Notes under the pieces: model-generated
Told to the model about the DNA's origin: nothing
The model's input: only the letters and a program-made list of their open reading frames with translations
The model's database searches: none
Shown: one piece after another, positions 53,525 to 63,742 of the stretch
Layout of the letters: the number at the start of each line of letters is the position of its first letter
Numbering within the stretch: the first letter of the stretch is position 1
DNA from: Phymatolithon calcareum
Lineage: Eukaryota > Rhodophyta > Florideophyceae > Hapalidiales
Direction of reading: 5' to 3'
Length of the DNA stretch: 64,000 nucleotides
Assembly: GCA_977006965.1 (NCBI GenBank)
Contig: OZ345354.1
Coordinates: 3,348,001 to 3,412,000 of the forward strand
Translations under genes and position numbers: made by a program

Positions 53525-56440
53525 CAAGCACCTATGATAGAAACTTTCTATCATGTGTGCCCCTAAGGTGACGCGGCACTTTCCTCGGTAATTGGGGCAC
53601 CATGATCATACGATCCGACCGATCGGTCAACACACTGTCAATTTCCGGGTTGAGATCTCCGAGTGCGGAAAAAAGAGTGCAGTTTCTGAATGCGATCCAA
53701 AAAACTATTCCACTCCATTCACATTCACTTTTTTAGATCAGATATGTCGTCTCAATTGAGGAAGCCCGTACAATAGACTCTAATAATTTAGTCCACTAGT
53801 ACACAGGGTCTATCCAAACTATGATCGCGTGCTTGTTGTATAAGTGAATAAACACCGTACATTGCCATCGCATCTGATTCCCATTTTCCGGCGACATAAC
53901 TCTTCTTGACGGCATTGAATAGATATCAGACCTCAAGATGATATATTCTTTATTGCAGTCACGAACAGCAAGTGGATCGTAATGTTCGCAATACCAAGGC
54001 AATAACTACTTTGCAATTTGTCGCAACCACACGCCTTTTGACAGCCTTCTGCTTCTAATGGACTGCAATCTAAACTCTGCCACTTGCTCTCATGAAACCA
54101 GCTATTTTGGGTCATGACAAGTACCTGATGTACTGTTCCTGAAATCATTCAATTCTCTACCTTCCCGGTACTTTACCCACCGCCGCCCAACGTTACTCTC
54201 CTCAATGGCATCGTTTCGCTTGATATAACGTGGGCATCGTGATCCGTACAATTATTTCCGTCCAAAGGCGGCTGCTGCAACCAAAAACCCGAAGCCCATC
54301 ACATTGTTTACGACTTTAAACGCCCAGAGAAGTTAAATCGTCTACAAAAAACGCCTCTGCCCCATGCAGAGTCCGTCCCAGAACTGATGCGTCTTGTTTA
54401 TCCCCGTCCTCCATCAATCCTCCTCCGCCTCCGCCTGCCCCTTTCGAATCGCCGCGTAGAAAAGACCAACAAACGCCGGGAATGACACGACCAGAATGCC
54501 AGCCGTGAACGACTGCCCATACTGCGGATGCCCGCCTGCAAGCTCGAACACACACCCCACGGACGCAATCGCCAACACACTCGATACCGCCAGCAGCACA
54601 CCGGAAGGAGCATCTATAGGCACGCCGTCATTTCCGCCCGATTGCATTCGAGCCAGCGCAATGCACTTCTTCTCGGCGCGCATCTCACCGACGAAAGGAG
54701 ACCGTGCGCGTCGCGCCGGTCCCGCGGAGTGCACCCATGGCGAGCGCGTTGCGGCGTGTGCACAACACTGCGTACTCTGCAGCTGCTTCAGAGCAGGAGC
54801 GGACGTTGAGCAAAAGGCAAATGTCACGGGCATCGTGTCTACTTGTCTTTCTTCTTCTTCCGCATTTCAATGCACCGGCGCGGGTCGGGAATGGAGATGC
54901 ACTGAGATCATGAAAAACTGAATATTATAAAAATCAGTTATTTTTCGACACATTATCATCAATTGATCTTACCCCGGTCCGGTCATAATCTTCCTTTCGA
55001 CCTCAGCGGCATCAAGTTGATCTCCCCTGTCAAACTATAGGTGCAGCCAAACATTCATCCATGCGATGATTAATTCACGGCAGAGAGATGCATCCTTGCG
55101 GCGTAGGCGACGACTCCGCTGCATACGTTTCACACCGTCCATTCCCCTGCACGCTTTCGATGCGCCTCCAAGTGATTCGCGCCCCGCGCGCGGACATGAA
55201 GCAGCACGTGAAACGCAGCGTATGCGAGGCTCTTATGGCGCGTAATTCGACGAAGGCACTGGAGAGGTGGAGTGATTGCGGTTGGCATTCACGGTCAGGT
55301 GCCGCATCCAATGGGCGAGGGAGGTGGTGAGCGCTCGCGGCGTGCGTGTGAAAGCGTCGAAAGTTCTGCATGCGGTGAGAGGGGAACGACTGCATGAACT
55401 TCGCAAAGCCCGATTGTGCTCGCGGCTGTGTACGCGCACAGGAGGAGTGAGTGATTCAAGGCAGAATGGAATGAATGGCCACCGCTCACTGTGAGTTTCA
55501 GGTGGAACGCTTATAGTGTTTGCCTCTGCTGCTTTTAGTGCAAGGCAAGACAGACAGCACCCATTCCTTGCGTGCGCATTCGTGTAGGCAGGAAAATATT
55601 CTCTCTGTTACGGTGCCCTCAACGCTTGTTGTGGTATCCTTTGCAAGATGGTTCCTACAGTATTTCGCAAATTCGCAGCTTCTCTCACACGCGCGGTTTG
55701 CATCCGAGTGACCAAAACGCATCACATTCTAGCGGAAGAGTCCATGGGTTTGAAGCACCACAAGTATGCACTGGTTCTAATGGAGCAGTACAGTACAGTA
55801 AGGATGTGGAGCTGCTCGAGCTTCTCCGATAAACTGCAATGCAATACGAAGGAAAGGGAAGAAGCAGTGGTACAGAAACGAGCGAGGTGATGAGGGAGGT
55901 GGGAACGTCAATTTTGTTTGCTTGCATGCTTGCATCTTCAACGCAGATCATGTTGGATGAAACGCAATCAGTCAATCAATCAATGTGAAGGTGCAGCCCG
56001 TTGCAGTTTCTTTGGTGCTGCCCACCAATTGTCCGAGGCGTTCGATACGGTCTCAGCGTCCTTCATAAAAACAAGTTCCATAAATCAATGTCCACTTTTC
56101 CTGTCGTTTTCAAGTCGCTCACGAAACCTCGAGGTATTCCCATTTGGCTCGATCAAAACAGTCATGTCTTTCTGCGCTCTCGGCAAACAGCGCAGGTCCG
56201 CAAAACCCACACCAGACCTGTTCGCGAGGAACTGTACATGGTGCGAGGGGGATCCGTACAAAAGCCATTGGTACAAACGGCACGGATGAACAGGCTGAGC
56301 TTCCATGCTGGCAGTTATCGCATGCGAGCATTCCATTTCGAACACGGAAAGCGCTTGCGCATCAATATCAGCAATTTCCTTTGTAGATACGCAATGCACA
56401 GCCAGAACGCAGTAGTCCCCCATTATAACTCTGTCCATCC
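53525..56440. repeat. Segmental duplication A, copy 2
   Basis: Direct copy of 10438-14308 with large deletions relative to it (about 300 bp near 55740, about 95 bp near 55870, about 630 bp near 56070). Small insertions include ACAGT in CCTACAGTATTTCG (55655), where copy 1 has CCTATTTCG. Confidence 0.9.
54414..54833 (-). CDS. Small two-TM protein, probably plastid-targeted (copy 2)
   Basis: Same 139-codon frame as 11337-11756, without indels. A stop codon three codons upstream of the ATG fixes the start. Most changes fall in the transit-like N-terminus. The first hydrophobic segment is unchanged, and only two residues differ around the start of the second (SFTAGILVVSF against SLTVGILVVSF). 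Retention of the frame in both copies, while the surrounding duplication gained large indels, suggests constraint. Function unknown. Confidence 0.65.
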   Translation of the reverse strand: MPVTFAFCSTSAPALKQLQSTQCCAHAATRSPWVHSAGPARRARSPFVGEMRAEKKCIALARMQSGGNDGVPIDAPSGVLLAVSSVLAIASVGCVFELAGGHPQYGQSFTAGILVVSFPAFVGLFYAAIRKGQAEAEED

Positions 56441-56711
56441 ACTTGAGATTTTCAGCATCTTTTTGAAAAGAGCCAACATAAAAACAGTTCATCCCACGTT
56501 CTGCCGGCCCGGGATCCCTGCCAGCGGCCAAAAGCTGCAGCACTTGCCCGTCGTCTTCAGCAAAGGCAATATTCATTCCGTGGAATTGCGCATTGGATCG
56601 TACTTCACCGTCTGCAGTTCCCGGAAGAACGTGGCGCGAAGAATGCAACAGCGGGCAAGATGCCGCAAGGCGAGAGGGCAAAAAATTACTATCTGTCCGC
56701 GCACGACGCAT
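56085..56711 (-). CDS. Hypothetical protein, 208 aa
   Basis: An ATG frame whose C-terminal half (LYQWLLYGSPSHHVQFLANR) is recognisable in copy 1 of segment A (YQWLLYGSPSHPVQYLANKS, 14167-14100). There the frame is broken and the N-terminal half is replaced by TPR DNA. Codons look coding-like in MNIAFAEDDGQVLQLLAAGR and ENLKWMDRVIMGDYCVLAVH. No domain was recognised. It is divergent from the PheS gene, with about 530 bp between starts. Confidence 0.45.
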   Translation of the reverse strand: MRRARTDSNFLPSRLAASCPLLHSSRHVLPGTADGEVRSNAQFHGMNIAFAEDDGQVLQLLAAGRDPGPAERGMNCFYVGSFQKDAENLKWMDRVIMGDYCVLAVHCVSTKEIADIDAQALSVFEMECSHAITASMEAQPVHPCRLYQWLLYGSPSHHVQFLANRSGVGFADLRCLPRAQKDMTVLIEPNGNTSRFRERLENDRKSGH

Positions 56712-57242
56712 GCAGAATTTCTCTACGTCTGGAATCTGGCCAGCCGTTTCCGGTGCGTTCTCGGGCTAGAGTGCTCAATTTCTGCACGTTGAATTCAACA
56801 TTAGCTTTGGGAATGAGAGCTACATGTGGGTCCGTCCTCGCGACAGTTTATGAGATCGCCATTTTCATATGTTACAGCAGGTGCCGGAAAAATTCTCCCC
56901 GTTCCAGGGTACACCTGCTGGGCCGACAGATCGACTGGAAAGAGCCTTGGCGTTCACGCATACTGGCTTGGGTGTGTACGGTCAAGAACGGTTGCGATGC
57001 TACGCAACGGCCCTTGCACCCGGTGAAATGAACTGGATAAAGCAATAAAGCCGAAGGAATGCGGATTCCACGAGATCACACTAACCAGAATCACAGCGAA
57101 CCATGTTAGGACTGGTGTAAAAATCAGTTATTTTTCCCCACTGTCATTACAGTTGACCCTCTTCATCGTCCAACACCTCCACCTCAGCCTCAAAGGATTG
57201 ATCTCCCGACCTCCACGCTCCGTCAATGCAGCCGTGCCCCTG
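56712..57242. other. Intergenic, between divergent genes
   Basis: Presumed promoter region of PheS and possibly of the minus-strand 56711 gene. No TATA box was convincing. The ATTAC-AGTTGACC stretch near 57145 is in frame with PheS but lacks an ATG. Confidence 0.4.
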
Positions 57243-58451
57243 ATGACATTCTCCCGGGTGTGCGGCGCAGCGTTCGCCCCATCAGCTCCGCTCTCCACAT
57301 CATGCGCCTGGCGCCCTCCCCTCCCTCGACCGCCGTCCAATGCTCGCCCCAATCGTTGCGCCCGTCGCTCGCGCCGCCCGCCAATAGCGTCGACCGCCGA
57401 GCCGCAACTGCGCCCACTAGACGAGATGAAGCTTGACGTCGAGCAGAGCGTCTCAGCCGCCCTCGAAGCGCTCTCCGCCGCCGACGACGCGGCAGAAGTG
57501 GAACGCCTCCGCGTGGCGTACATGGGCAAGAAGGGGCGCGTAACAGCCGTGATGAAATCGGTCGGCAAACTACCCCCCGAAGAACGTCCGAAGCTCGGCG
57601 TGGTCGTCAACGCCGCAAAGGAACGTCTCTCCAAGGCGCTTGCGGCCCGCAAGGAGGAAATCGAGGAGCGGGAGATGGCGCAACAGGAGGAGGATGAATG
57701 GCTCGACGTCACCATGCCTGGCTTGCGGTCGCGGCCGCGTACCGGACGTATTCATCCATTGCTAAGCACTATGGACAGGGCGATTGACATTTTTGTGGAG
57801 ATTGGATACGATCTTATTGATGATCCTGAGTATAACCGTGAGATAGAAACTGATTATTATTGCTTCGAGGCACTCAATTGTCCGAAGGATCATCCAGCAC
57901 GTGATATGCAGGATACGCTGTATTTGAAGGAGGATAAGAGTTTGCTGTTGCGTACGCAGACTTCGGCAGTGCAGGCAAGGTATATGGAGAAGAATAAGCC
58001 GCCGTTTTATATCATCGCGCCGGGAAAGGTGTATCGACGTGATGCTGTTGATGCGACGCATACGCCGATGTTTCACCAGATTGAGATTCTCGCAGTGGAG
58101 GAGGGGGGGAAGCTCAACCTTGGGTCGTTGAAGGCGACTGTGGAGCACTTTTTGAAGGGGATGCTGGGTGATGAGATTAAGACAAGGTTCAGAGGTTCGT
58201 ATTTCCCGTTCACGGAGCCGAGTATGGAAGTGGATGTGTTCTTTCGCGGAAAATGGCTGGAGGTACTCGGGTGTGGGATGGTGAATCCAGCGGTGTTGGA
58301 GAAGGCTGGGATTGATTCGACAAAGTATCAGGGATTTGCGGCCGGGTTTGGTGTTGAGCGGTTTGCGATGGTCATGCATGAAATTACCGATATTCGAGAA
58401 TTTTACAAGAATGATTTGCAGTTCCTTGTACAATTTATGCATGATGGATAA
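57243..58451 (+). CDS. pheS: Phenylalanyl-tRNA synthetase alpha subunit, bacterial type, organelle-targeted
   Basis: Charges tRNA-Phe with phenylalanine as the catalytic alpha chain of an alpha2beta2 enzyme. Residues 1-60 (MTFSRVCGAAFAPSAPLSTS onward) are rich in Arg, Pro, Ser and Ala, like a transit peptide. About 61-150 is the coiled-coil arm (VERLRVAYMGKKGRVTAVMK). The class II catalytic domain follows: GRIHPLLSTMDRAIDIFVEI (motif 1 region), LLRTQTSAVQARYM, DATHTPMFHQIE (motif 2 region), FRGSYFPFTEPSMEVDV, and motif 3 GFGVERFAMVMHEITDIREF. The ATG at 57243 is the first in the frame; upstream codons contain only a TTG. The bacterial form, with its coiled-coil arm, needs a beta partner. None is in the window, and in several red algae the beta chain is plastid-encoded. 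Location in the plastid is therefore likely. Confidence 0.95.
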   Translation: MTFSRVCGAAFAPSAPLSTSCAWRPPLPRPPSNARPNRCARRSRRPPIASTAEPQLRPLDEMKLDVEQSVSAALEALSAADDAAEVERLRVAYMGKKGRVTAVMKSVGKLPPEERPKLGVVVNAAKERLSKALAARKEEIEEREMAQQEEDEWLDVTMPGLRSRPRTGRIHPLLSTMDRAIDIFVEIGYDLIDDPEYNREIETDYYCFEALNCPKDHPARDMQDTLYLKEDKSLLLRTQTSAVQARYMEKNKPPFYIIAPGKVYRRDAVDATHTPMFHQIEILAVEEGGKLNLGSLKATVEHFLKGMLGDEIKTRFRGSYFPFTEPSMEVDVFFRGKWLEVLGCGMVNPAVLEKAGIDSTKYQGFAAGFGVERFAMVMHEITDIREFYKNDLQFLVQFMHDG

Positions 58452-58794
58452 CGGGACGGCGGGCGTCACTGCAGTAAATAATTTTCCTACCTCAACATAC
58501 ATACACCTTGAGTCCAGTCCATCAAAAGTCATTTTGTTCTGAACCGTATCCATGCGCTAATACGTCGTTGTCAACCCGTCGGCAAGAAATCAAGCATTTG
58601 AACAACCTGCCGAGCGTTCAGTCAGTTGGCCGCCAAACGTCCATCATTTCAACTGTGCCTTATATCAGAGATCATGGAACTCACAATTCTAAAACGTCTT
58701 CATCATCTCCGAATTCTCCTCCACGCGGGCGGGTGCATACCTCGCGACGGCACCGAAACTGAGAGCCCCGCACCTCCAGAACGTCGCGCTTTGA
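58452..58794. other. Convergent intergenic region
   Basis: Between the 3' ends of PheS and the small minus-strand gene. Nothing recognised. Confidence 0.4.
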
Positions 58795-59043
58795 TTACAA
58801 CGACAAGTTATTCAGTAGTGTCATCAACTCATTTTCAGCTTGCGTATCAAGTCGCTGCTTCTCCGCAAGTTTCACAATTTCAGTTGCTCGGCTCACAACT
58901 CGCAATCGATGAGCAACATATTTCGACATCTGCGGCATAACATCAAGTCTTTCCTTCTCGGCTAGTAGAGACGCCAATACCTTTTCCCTTATTTCTTCCT
59001 CCGTGGGCGCTGGCACTGCCGGTTTTGAGGTCATGCACTCCAT
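58795..59043 (-). CDS. Small helical protein, 82 aa, family not recognised
   Basis: The frame runs from an ATG at 59043 (the longer form to 59064 would need GTG) to a stop at 58795. It is charged and almost wholly helical: EEEIREKVLASLLAEKERLD, then EIVKLAEKQRLDTQAENELM. There is no Cys pair, signal or membrane segment. It is divergent from the GNAT gene, with 223 bp between start codons, so they may share a promoter. It sits among intact host genes, which favours a real gene. Confidence 0.5.
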   Translation of the reverse strand: MECMTSKPAVPAPTEEEIREKVLASLLAEKERLDVMPQMSKYVAHRLRVVSRATEIVKLAEKQRLDTQAENELMTLLNNLSL

Positions 59044-59266
59044 TTTGAAAACGGAACGGACCACTCTTGGGTTGCACCGTAAAGATGGGGATTTGTTCGA
59101 GCGCGAAGCGCAAAGTATTATTTTCGTTAAAATTTATGATGTGCATCATTCGTGAGCTGTACTCTGTAGTCAACCACCACGTTTGGTCTGCATCGCATCC
59201 GACCACCGTACTCGTCGAACCTGATCCAACCCCAGAATAAGCTTGCAGCTCACGATCGTTTGAAAG

Positions 59267-59746
59267 ATGCTTCGCCCCGCCGTTGTGAGCGACAAAGCGG
59301 CTCTCTTGCGTTTGGCTCAAGCTACAGGTCTTTTCAAAGCCGAAGAACTCGGCGATTTCGAGGCAACTTTGGATCAATTCTTCACCGCCCAATTGGGCAA
59401 TGATCACTTTTGGACCGTGGATGACGATGAAGGGATAAACGGTGCATCCTACTACGCACCGCAACCTTTTTCGGACCAGGTTTGGAACCTGTACTTTATC
59501 GGTGTGCACCCTAACCTCCAAGGTAAGGGTCGAGGTTCGTTATTGTTACGTGATGCAGAAGATAAGTTGCGTGCTCGCGGGGAACGACTGCTCTTAATTG
59601 AAACATCTGGCCTTGGTACGTTTGAGCTGACTCGCCGCTTCTACCGCAAACATGAATACGATGAAGAGGCTCGCATCAGGGACTTTTACGGCCCTGGCGA
59701 CGACAAGGTAATTTTCCGCAAAGACTTGCAAGCACAGCCAATTTGA
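59267..59746 (+). CDS. GNAT-family N-acetyltransferase, 159 aa
   Basis: Transfers an acetyl group from acetyl-CoA to an amine; the substrate cannot be read from sequence. The ATG frame begins MLRPAVVSDKAALLRLAQAT (beta1-alpha1). Acidic strands with FWTVDDDEGINGASYY follow, then motif A, LYFIGVHPNLQGKGRGSLLL, with the Q-x-x-G-x-G pyrophosphate loop at about residues 92-97. Next is LLIETSGLGTFELTRRFYRK (motif B), then the family-typical Tyr-containing C-terminal strands (FYGPGDDKVIFRKDL). Length and order are standard, and no disruption is seen. The next gene, eIF3g, converges on it with about 280 bp between the 3' ends. Confidence 0.94.
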   Translation: MLRPAVVSDKAALLRLAQATGLFKAEELGDFEATLDQFFTAQLGNDHFWTVDDDEGINGASYYAPQPFSDQVWNLYFIGVHPNLQGKGRGSLLLRDAEDKLRARGERLLLIETSGLGTFELTRRFYRKHEYDEEARIRDFYGPGDDKVIFRKDLQAQPI

Positions 59747-60023
59747 TTTTGCTGACTGCGCTCAGGTATCTGGCGCAAAAATGAGGAATATGCATTTTGG
59801 TTGCTTTACCGGCACCACTTTGACCTATATTAATCTTCACTTCCACTGTGCGGGAAAAGACAGGCTATAGTCCATTCGTAAATGGATTTCCGCGAGCGAA
59901 CGTTTAATCTATGTTGTCAACACCTTTCCCCGCCCTCAACACCTTTCACGTTGACCTTGAGCTAATCTAGTAGATACAAAACAATTTTCAAGAAAATAAG
60001 TTCTCCTACCAAATTTACGCCAT

Positions 60024-60971
60024 CTACCTTCCCCCAAACGTCGGTCTGCCACCACCACCGCCCTCTCCTTCCCTCGGTTCTTTTGGTTTGGACCATTCCA
60101 CCTGCAGAATAAGATGGTCATAACCATGCCCATTAAGTCGTTCGATACATCTAGCAGCATCCGAAACATTAACAAAAGCAACAAAAGCAAACCCTCTACT
60201 CTCCCCCGTGTCACGATCCCTGCTGAGGAAAATACGACGAATATTGCCAAACACCTTGCAAAGCTCCTCAAGATCCGCCTCAGTGGTGCCGCTACTGATA
60301 TTGCTAATACGAACGGTGGCCGAATCGTCGCGATTGTACATGCTCTCCCCGGCAGACAGAGCGGCACTGCCACCGCGTTTCGCGGGCGGCTGATACTTGC
60401 TTCCGCCACCACCGAAGCCAGCAACTCCGGCCTCGACACCAACTCCGGGTCCAGCGCCTTCCTTCGGATTTTTCTGCGCGGCCTCGAGCGACATGAGCTG
60501 TGCCCAATTGGCAACGCCGAGCTTGCGCTCCTCCTGACGACGGCGGAAACGCTCCATTTTGAGCCGACCCTGAATGTCCTTCGCTGCCATTTTCGCAAAG
60601 TCGGCCTCTTCCTCCTCTGCCTCGGCGGCCTCGTCATTGTTGATAAACTCCATGTGGATTTCATCGATCGACACGGTGGAAATACCACGCTCCAAGCCGG
60701 GGCCGGCGTTCGCACAGTCGCCGAATTTCTTCCATGCTTTGCGCGCGGCTACTGCCTTCGACACTGTCTTCTTGACTTGTGAGTATTTGACAACCTTGAT
60801 CGTTTTTTGCAGATAGCCGTCGGGACTCATGCCGAAGTCAGTGATTGTCGTCGTGCCGTCGGCGTTCTTCACGATGGAACGAGGTGGAATTCCGCCGGTC
60901 GGTGTGTCATCCATATCGTCGCCCCAGTCGCCCGACATGCCGGCGCCACTCAGAAGCTCTGCAGTCGCCAT
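60024..60971 (-). CDS. Translation initiation factor eIF3 subunit G, 315 aa
   Basis: A component of the eIF3 complex that binds the 40S subunit, acting in scanning and in contact with eIF4. The N-terminal half has the family blocks PRSIVKNADGTTTITDF and KYSQVKKTVSKAVAARKAWK, followed by KFGDC. A Gly-rich linker is followed by an RRM at about residues 228-306, with RNP2 VRISNIS and RNP1 RGFAFVAF. The tail is Gly/Arg-rich. The start is placed at 60971 because the context ACGGCCATGGCG is an ideal initiation site; the frame is open to 61019 but begins there with TTG. No intron is needed to read it. Confidence 0.95.
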   Translation of the reverse strand: MATAELLSGAGMSGDWGDDMDDTPTGGIPPRSIVKNADGTTTITDFGMSPDGYLQKTIKVVKYSQVKKTVSKAVAARKAWKKFGDCANAGPGLERGISTVSIDEIHMEFINNDEAAEAEEEEADFAKMAAKDIQGRLKMERFRRRQEERKLGVANWAQLMSLEAAQKNPKEGAGPGVGVEAGVAGFGGGGSKYQPPAKRGGSAALSAGESMYNRDDSATVRISNISSGTTEADLEELCKVFGNIRRIFLSRDRDTGESRGFAFVAFVNVSDAARCIERLNGHGYDHLILQVEWSKPKEPREGEGGGGGRPTFGGR

Positions 60972-62163
60972 GGCCGTGATTTTTCGAAAACTAGAAGGCG
61001 ATGCAACGTTTGATTGCAAATGTGTACGTTGTTCGTCGAGGTCAGTTGTGTGTATACGGTTTACGCTTCGAACTTAATGCCAGAGATGCCACGGTCGTTG
61101 GCCGCGCCGCTTTCTAGTTGTGTATCATATGACTTCCTTACAGTGTAAAGTTTTTCAGGCTTTAAGATCAACCTCGGCCATCATCTGTATCATACTACGT
61201 GCCACTGTTGGAGCTGCTTGTTAGAGCCTAAACCCCCTTACAGAGCGTCTCCACCGGGACCCCAAATTGCCGATCCAGCCTATTTTTGGGCTTGAGCCGT
61301 GAAATTGTACCCCACCCGTGCTCCTATCCCAAAGATTGGGTTGGCCCGCCCATTTTTAGCGCCCAAACTCGGCGAAATTGGGCGCTGGAAATGGGCGCTG
61401 CCCAAATTGAGCTACGGCATGTCTCAAAGAAAATAAAAATTTTGAGACCGAACTGCTCTCATTGCAAGGACATCACACAATGTGTGTTTGATTTCTCTTC
61501 GAACCAGCGTTCTAGGAATTGAGCGCTGCCAATCGCTGCCAACATTTAGAAACTCCCATGATTGCTACGACTAACACTGAATGACGAAACAGAGTGTTTA
61601 TTTTGCTCCAAGGATTCCTTCGTGCTAGCTGCCGATCAATAAGTAGTATTCCATTCTCTCTTTCTGACAGAGCTGTAGAGTTGAAGTTGTCTCCATCGAA
61701 ATAGACGAAACTAATTCCTTCTTTCTGATAACTGATTAACAAGCGCAGCAATAAGCTCATTTTTATTCTGCTTGCATATAATTTTGTCAGGCACTAAAAC
61801 AGTCTGCTACACTCCATTCCGTTTTCGCGTTTGCGCATTTAATTTGGTTTCGAACTCTAATGCCTCTGATTTGCAATCAAACTCGGGCGCACAGGACGGC
61901 GTGAATGCCACTAGCCGCTCTTTCTGTCTCTTGCCCCTGATGTTATTTATGCAGGGGTTTGGTGAAAAAGCGCTAAGCCGGATATGCTACAGCCTCTGCT
62001 GAGAAAATATAATACCTGTAGGCTAAAGGTGTGTGTCCCTGATCAGGAACATGTGTGGACCTCTGATGTAATGTACATCAAGGATGAGTATCCTCAACAG
62101 CCCTGCAAGGGCTGTTCTACGCTGAACTAGATGAGCACTACAGTGCACTCGTTGAACCATCTA
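60972..62163. other. Intergenic; repeats only
   Basis: 61240-61420 has recurring CCCAAATT/AATTGGGC words and GAGCGTCTCCACCGGGACCC, which resembles termini of PIF/Harbinger-type MITEs, but no second end was found. The minus frame 61512-61760 (82 codons) is unrecognised. 62020-62096 is dispersed repeat C (partner 46687-46762). It ends at a hairpin (AACAGCCCT GCA AGGGCTGTT) that the partner lacks. Confidence 0.45.
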
Positions 62164-62573
62164 CAGTCGAACCCCTCTAACTGAAAACCCGATAGATGAA
62201 TAACCTGCAAAACTGCAATCGAGCAGCCTTTCATGACCGAAAAGTGCGTAAAAATATCCAAATTTAAAGGTTGGTTGCGAACCTGAAAAATTAGGCCCTT
62301 TATTTTTCGTTAAATTTTGAATGTATTTTTCACATGAGTGGTTTATGATAGATGGCTGATCGTGAGAAAAGAGGGCTGGTTTGTGGCGTGGAGGGTGAGA
62401 AAGTACTGTAAATCATATATTCTCAGCCTTCGACAGAAGGACACGTGCCCACATTCTGTAAGTTGACTGTAAAGGGTATGAGTTTTGACTGTATGACAGA
62501 CCCCTCCGACCGGAAAACCCCTTCAACAGAAAATGTACCTGTCCCGAAACTTTACAGTTAGAGGGGTTCGACG
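62164..62573. mobile_element. Pogo-like MITE with GTCGAACCCCTCTAACTG inverted repeats
   Basis: The left end CAGTCGAACCCCTCTAACTG, preceded by TA, and the right end CAGTTAGAGGGGTTCGAC (62555-62572) are complementary over about 18 bp. It is about 410 bp long with no transposase. The terminal style CAGTCGAAC is like pogo/Tigger families. The right TA duplication is not clear. Confidence 0.75.
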
Positions 62574-62700
62574 TTTACCACTGATCGTTCTGACCTTATA
62601 AACAACCAAAAAAATGTGTCTATTTCGTTGAGATGGGAGCTAGTGGTGGAGACACTCTTACACCACACTATCATATGACATACACTGCATTCAAGAATCT

Positions 62701-62717
62701 ATATATATTATATAAAG
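62701..62717 (+). promoter_or_regulatory. TATA-rich promoter element of the GTPase gene
   Basis: TATATATATTATATAAAGG lies about 95-110 bp upstream of the ATG at 62813. A start of transcription near 62745 would exclude the upstream in-frame codons from 62633. Confidence 0.5.
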
Positions 62718-62812
62718 GATTCCGCAGTCGTGGGCAGTCGGGATTGCACCAGCTGTTTCCAGTTTTCAACGAAGGGACTAGCAGGTTAGCAATAGTTACC
62801 TGCCTAATAATT

Positions 62813-63742
62813 ATGAGCAAAGCCACTTCAAGCTCCTTTCCCCACCGTCGAGCCATTGCATTGGTCGGAAACCCGGGCGCTGGGAAAAGCACTCTCCTTA
62901 ACGGACTTGCCGGAAGACCTCAATTCAGAAGCGACCCCAGCATAGGTGACGGGCTGACGAAAGTTCTTCAAGCTTGTTCGGTGAGAAACTTGACGCTGTA
63001 CGACACCCTCGGCCTCTGTGATCCCGCGAGAATCAAGCAAGCAGGCAAAAAACTGGACAAGTTACTCGCCGAAAATGTCTCGATAAAAATTGCGTTCGTT
63101 GTCACTTTGGATGAAGGCCGAGTGAGATATACCGACTCTTACACCATTAAGCTCGTACTCGATGCTATCTCCGTGGATACCAACGACCGGTTTGGGGTGA
63201 TAATCAACAAGATGGGAGACCATGTTAAAGCCATATTGCGAGACGACCCGGAAAAGGAATGTATAGCCCGTAAATTGCTCACGGGTGATCGGAAAACAAG
63301 CCACTGGTGCTACGTGCCGATGGAGGATTCTCTTGTCGGGGCAAAAGATCGATGTCACACGACGGTGGCACTGAGCCTCTTACTCCTTGGTCTTCCTGTT
63401 ACAAAGCCGTTGTACACTGTGGTTTCCAGTGTTGAAACGCAGAACTTGGAGAAGCTTCTGGAGGCTGAGCAGGTTCGAGCCAGAGAAGTCGAAAATGCCA
63501 AGGAAGAAGAATTTAGGGAAATGATGGCAGAGTATGAGCTACAAAAGCTGGCTGATGAAAAGCGAATCAGTGCATTGGAAAAAGAGCTGCGTGAGCAGCG
63601 GTCGAAGAATGTAAAGGGATCAAAGGAAGTGAAGAGTGAAGAGAGCGTGGCACGCGATCTTGTTATCTCCAGTAGATCCATTGAAGATGGTAGACAAACA
63701 GAAGATGGTGCGGACGGGGTGTGGTCAATTGAAGAGCGATAG
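62813..63742 (+). CDS. AIG1/septin-superfamily-like GTPase with C-terminal coiled coil, 309 aa
   Basis: Binds and hydrolyses GTP. From the ATG at 62813 (MSKATSSSF): G1 GNPGAGKST at residues 19-27, candidate G2 Thr49, G3 DTLGL at 64-68, and G4 NKMGD at 132-136. Residues about 205-280 are highly charged and form a coiled coil (NLEKLLEAEQVRAREVENAK, then EKRISALEKELREQR). The tail is Ser/Glu/Asp-rich. This layout, an N-terminal G domain with a coiled-coil tail, is that of AIG1/GIMAP-type or related unclassified GTPases, often linked to membranes and defence; a role here is not shown. The frame is open upstream to 62633, but that part contains the TATA element. Confidence 0.85.
   Translation: MSKATSSSFPHRRAIALVGNPGAGKSTLLNGLAGRPQFRSDPSIGDGLTKVLQACSVRNLTLYDTLGLCDPARIKQAGKKLDKLLAENVSIKIAFVVTLDEGRVRYTDSYTIKLVLDAISVDTNDRFGVIINKMGDHVKAILRDDPEKECIARKLLTGDRKTSHWCYVPMEDSLVGAKDRCHTTVALSLLLLGLPVTKPLYTVVSSVETQNLEKLLEAEQVRAREVENAKEEEFREMMAEYELQKLADEKRISALEKELREQRSKNVKGSKEVKSEESVARDLVISSRSIEDGRQTEDGADGVWSIEER

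Noticed and set aside
59100-59521. 192-aa minus-strand ORF opposite the GNAT gene
   Set aside because: It is antisense of the well-supported acetyltransferase and has no motif.
60114-60782. 222-aa plus-strand ORF opposite eIF3g
   Set aside because: It is the antisense shadow of the eIF3g coding sequence.
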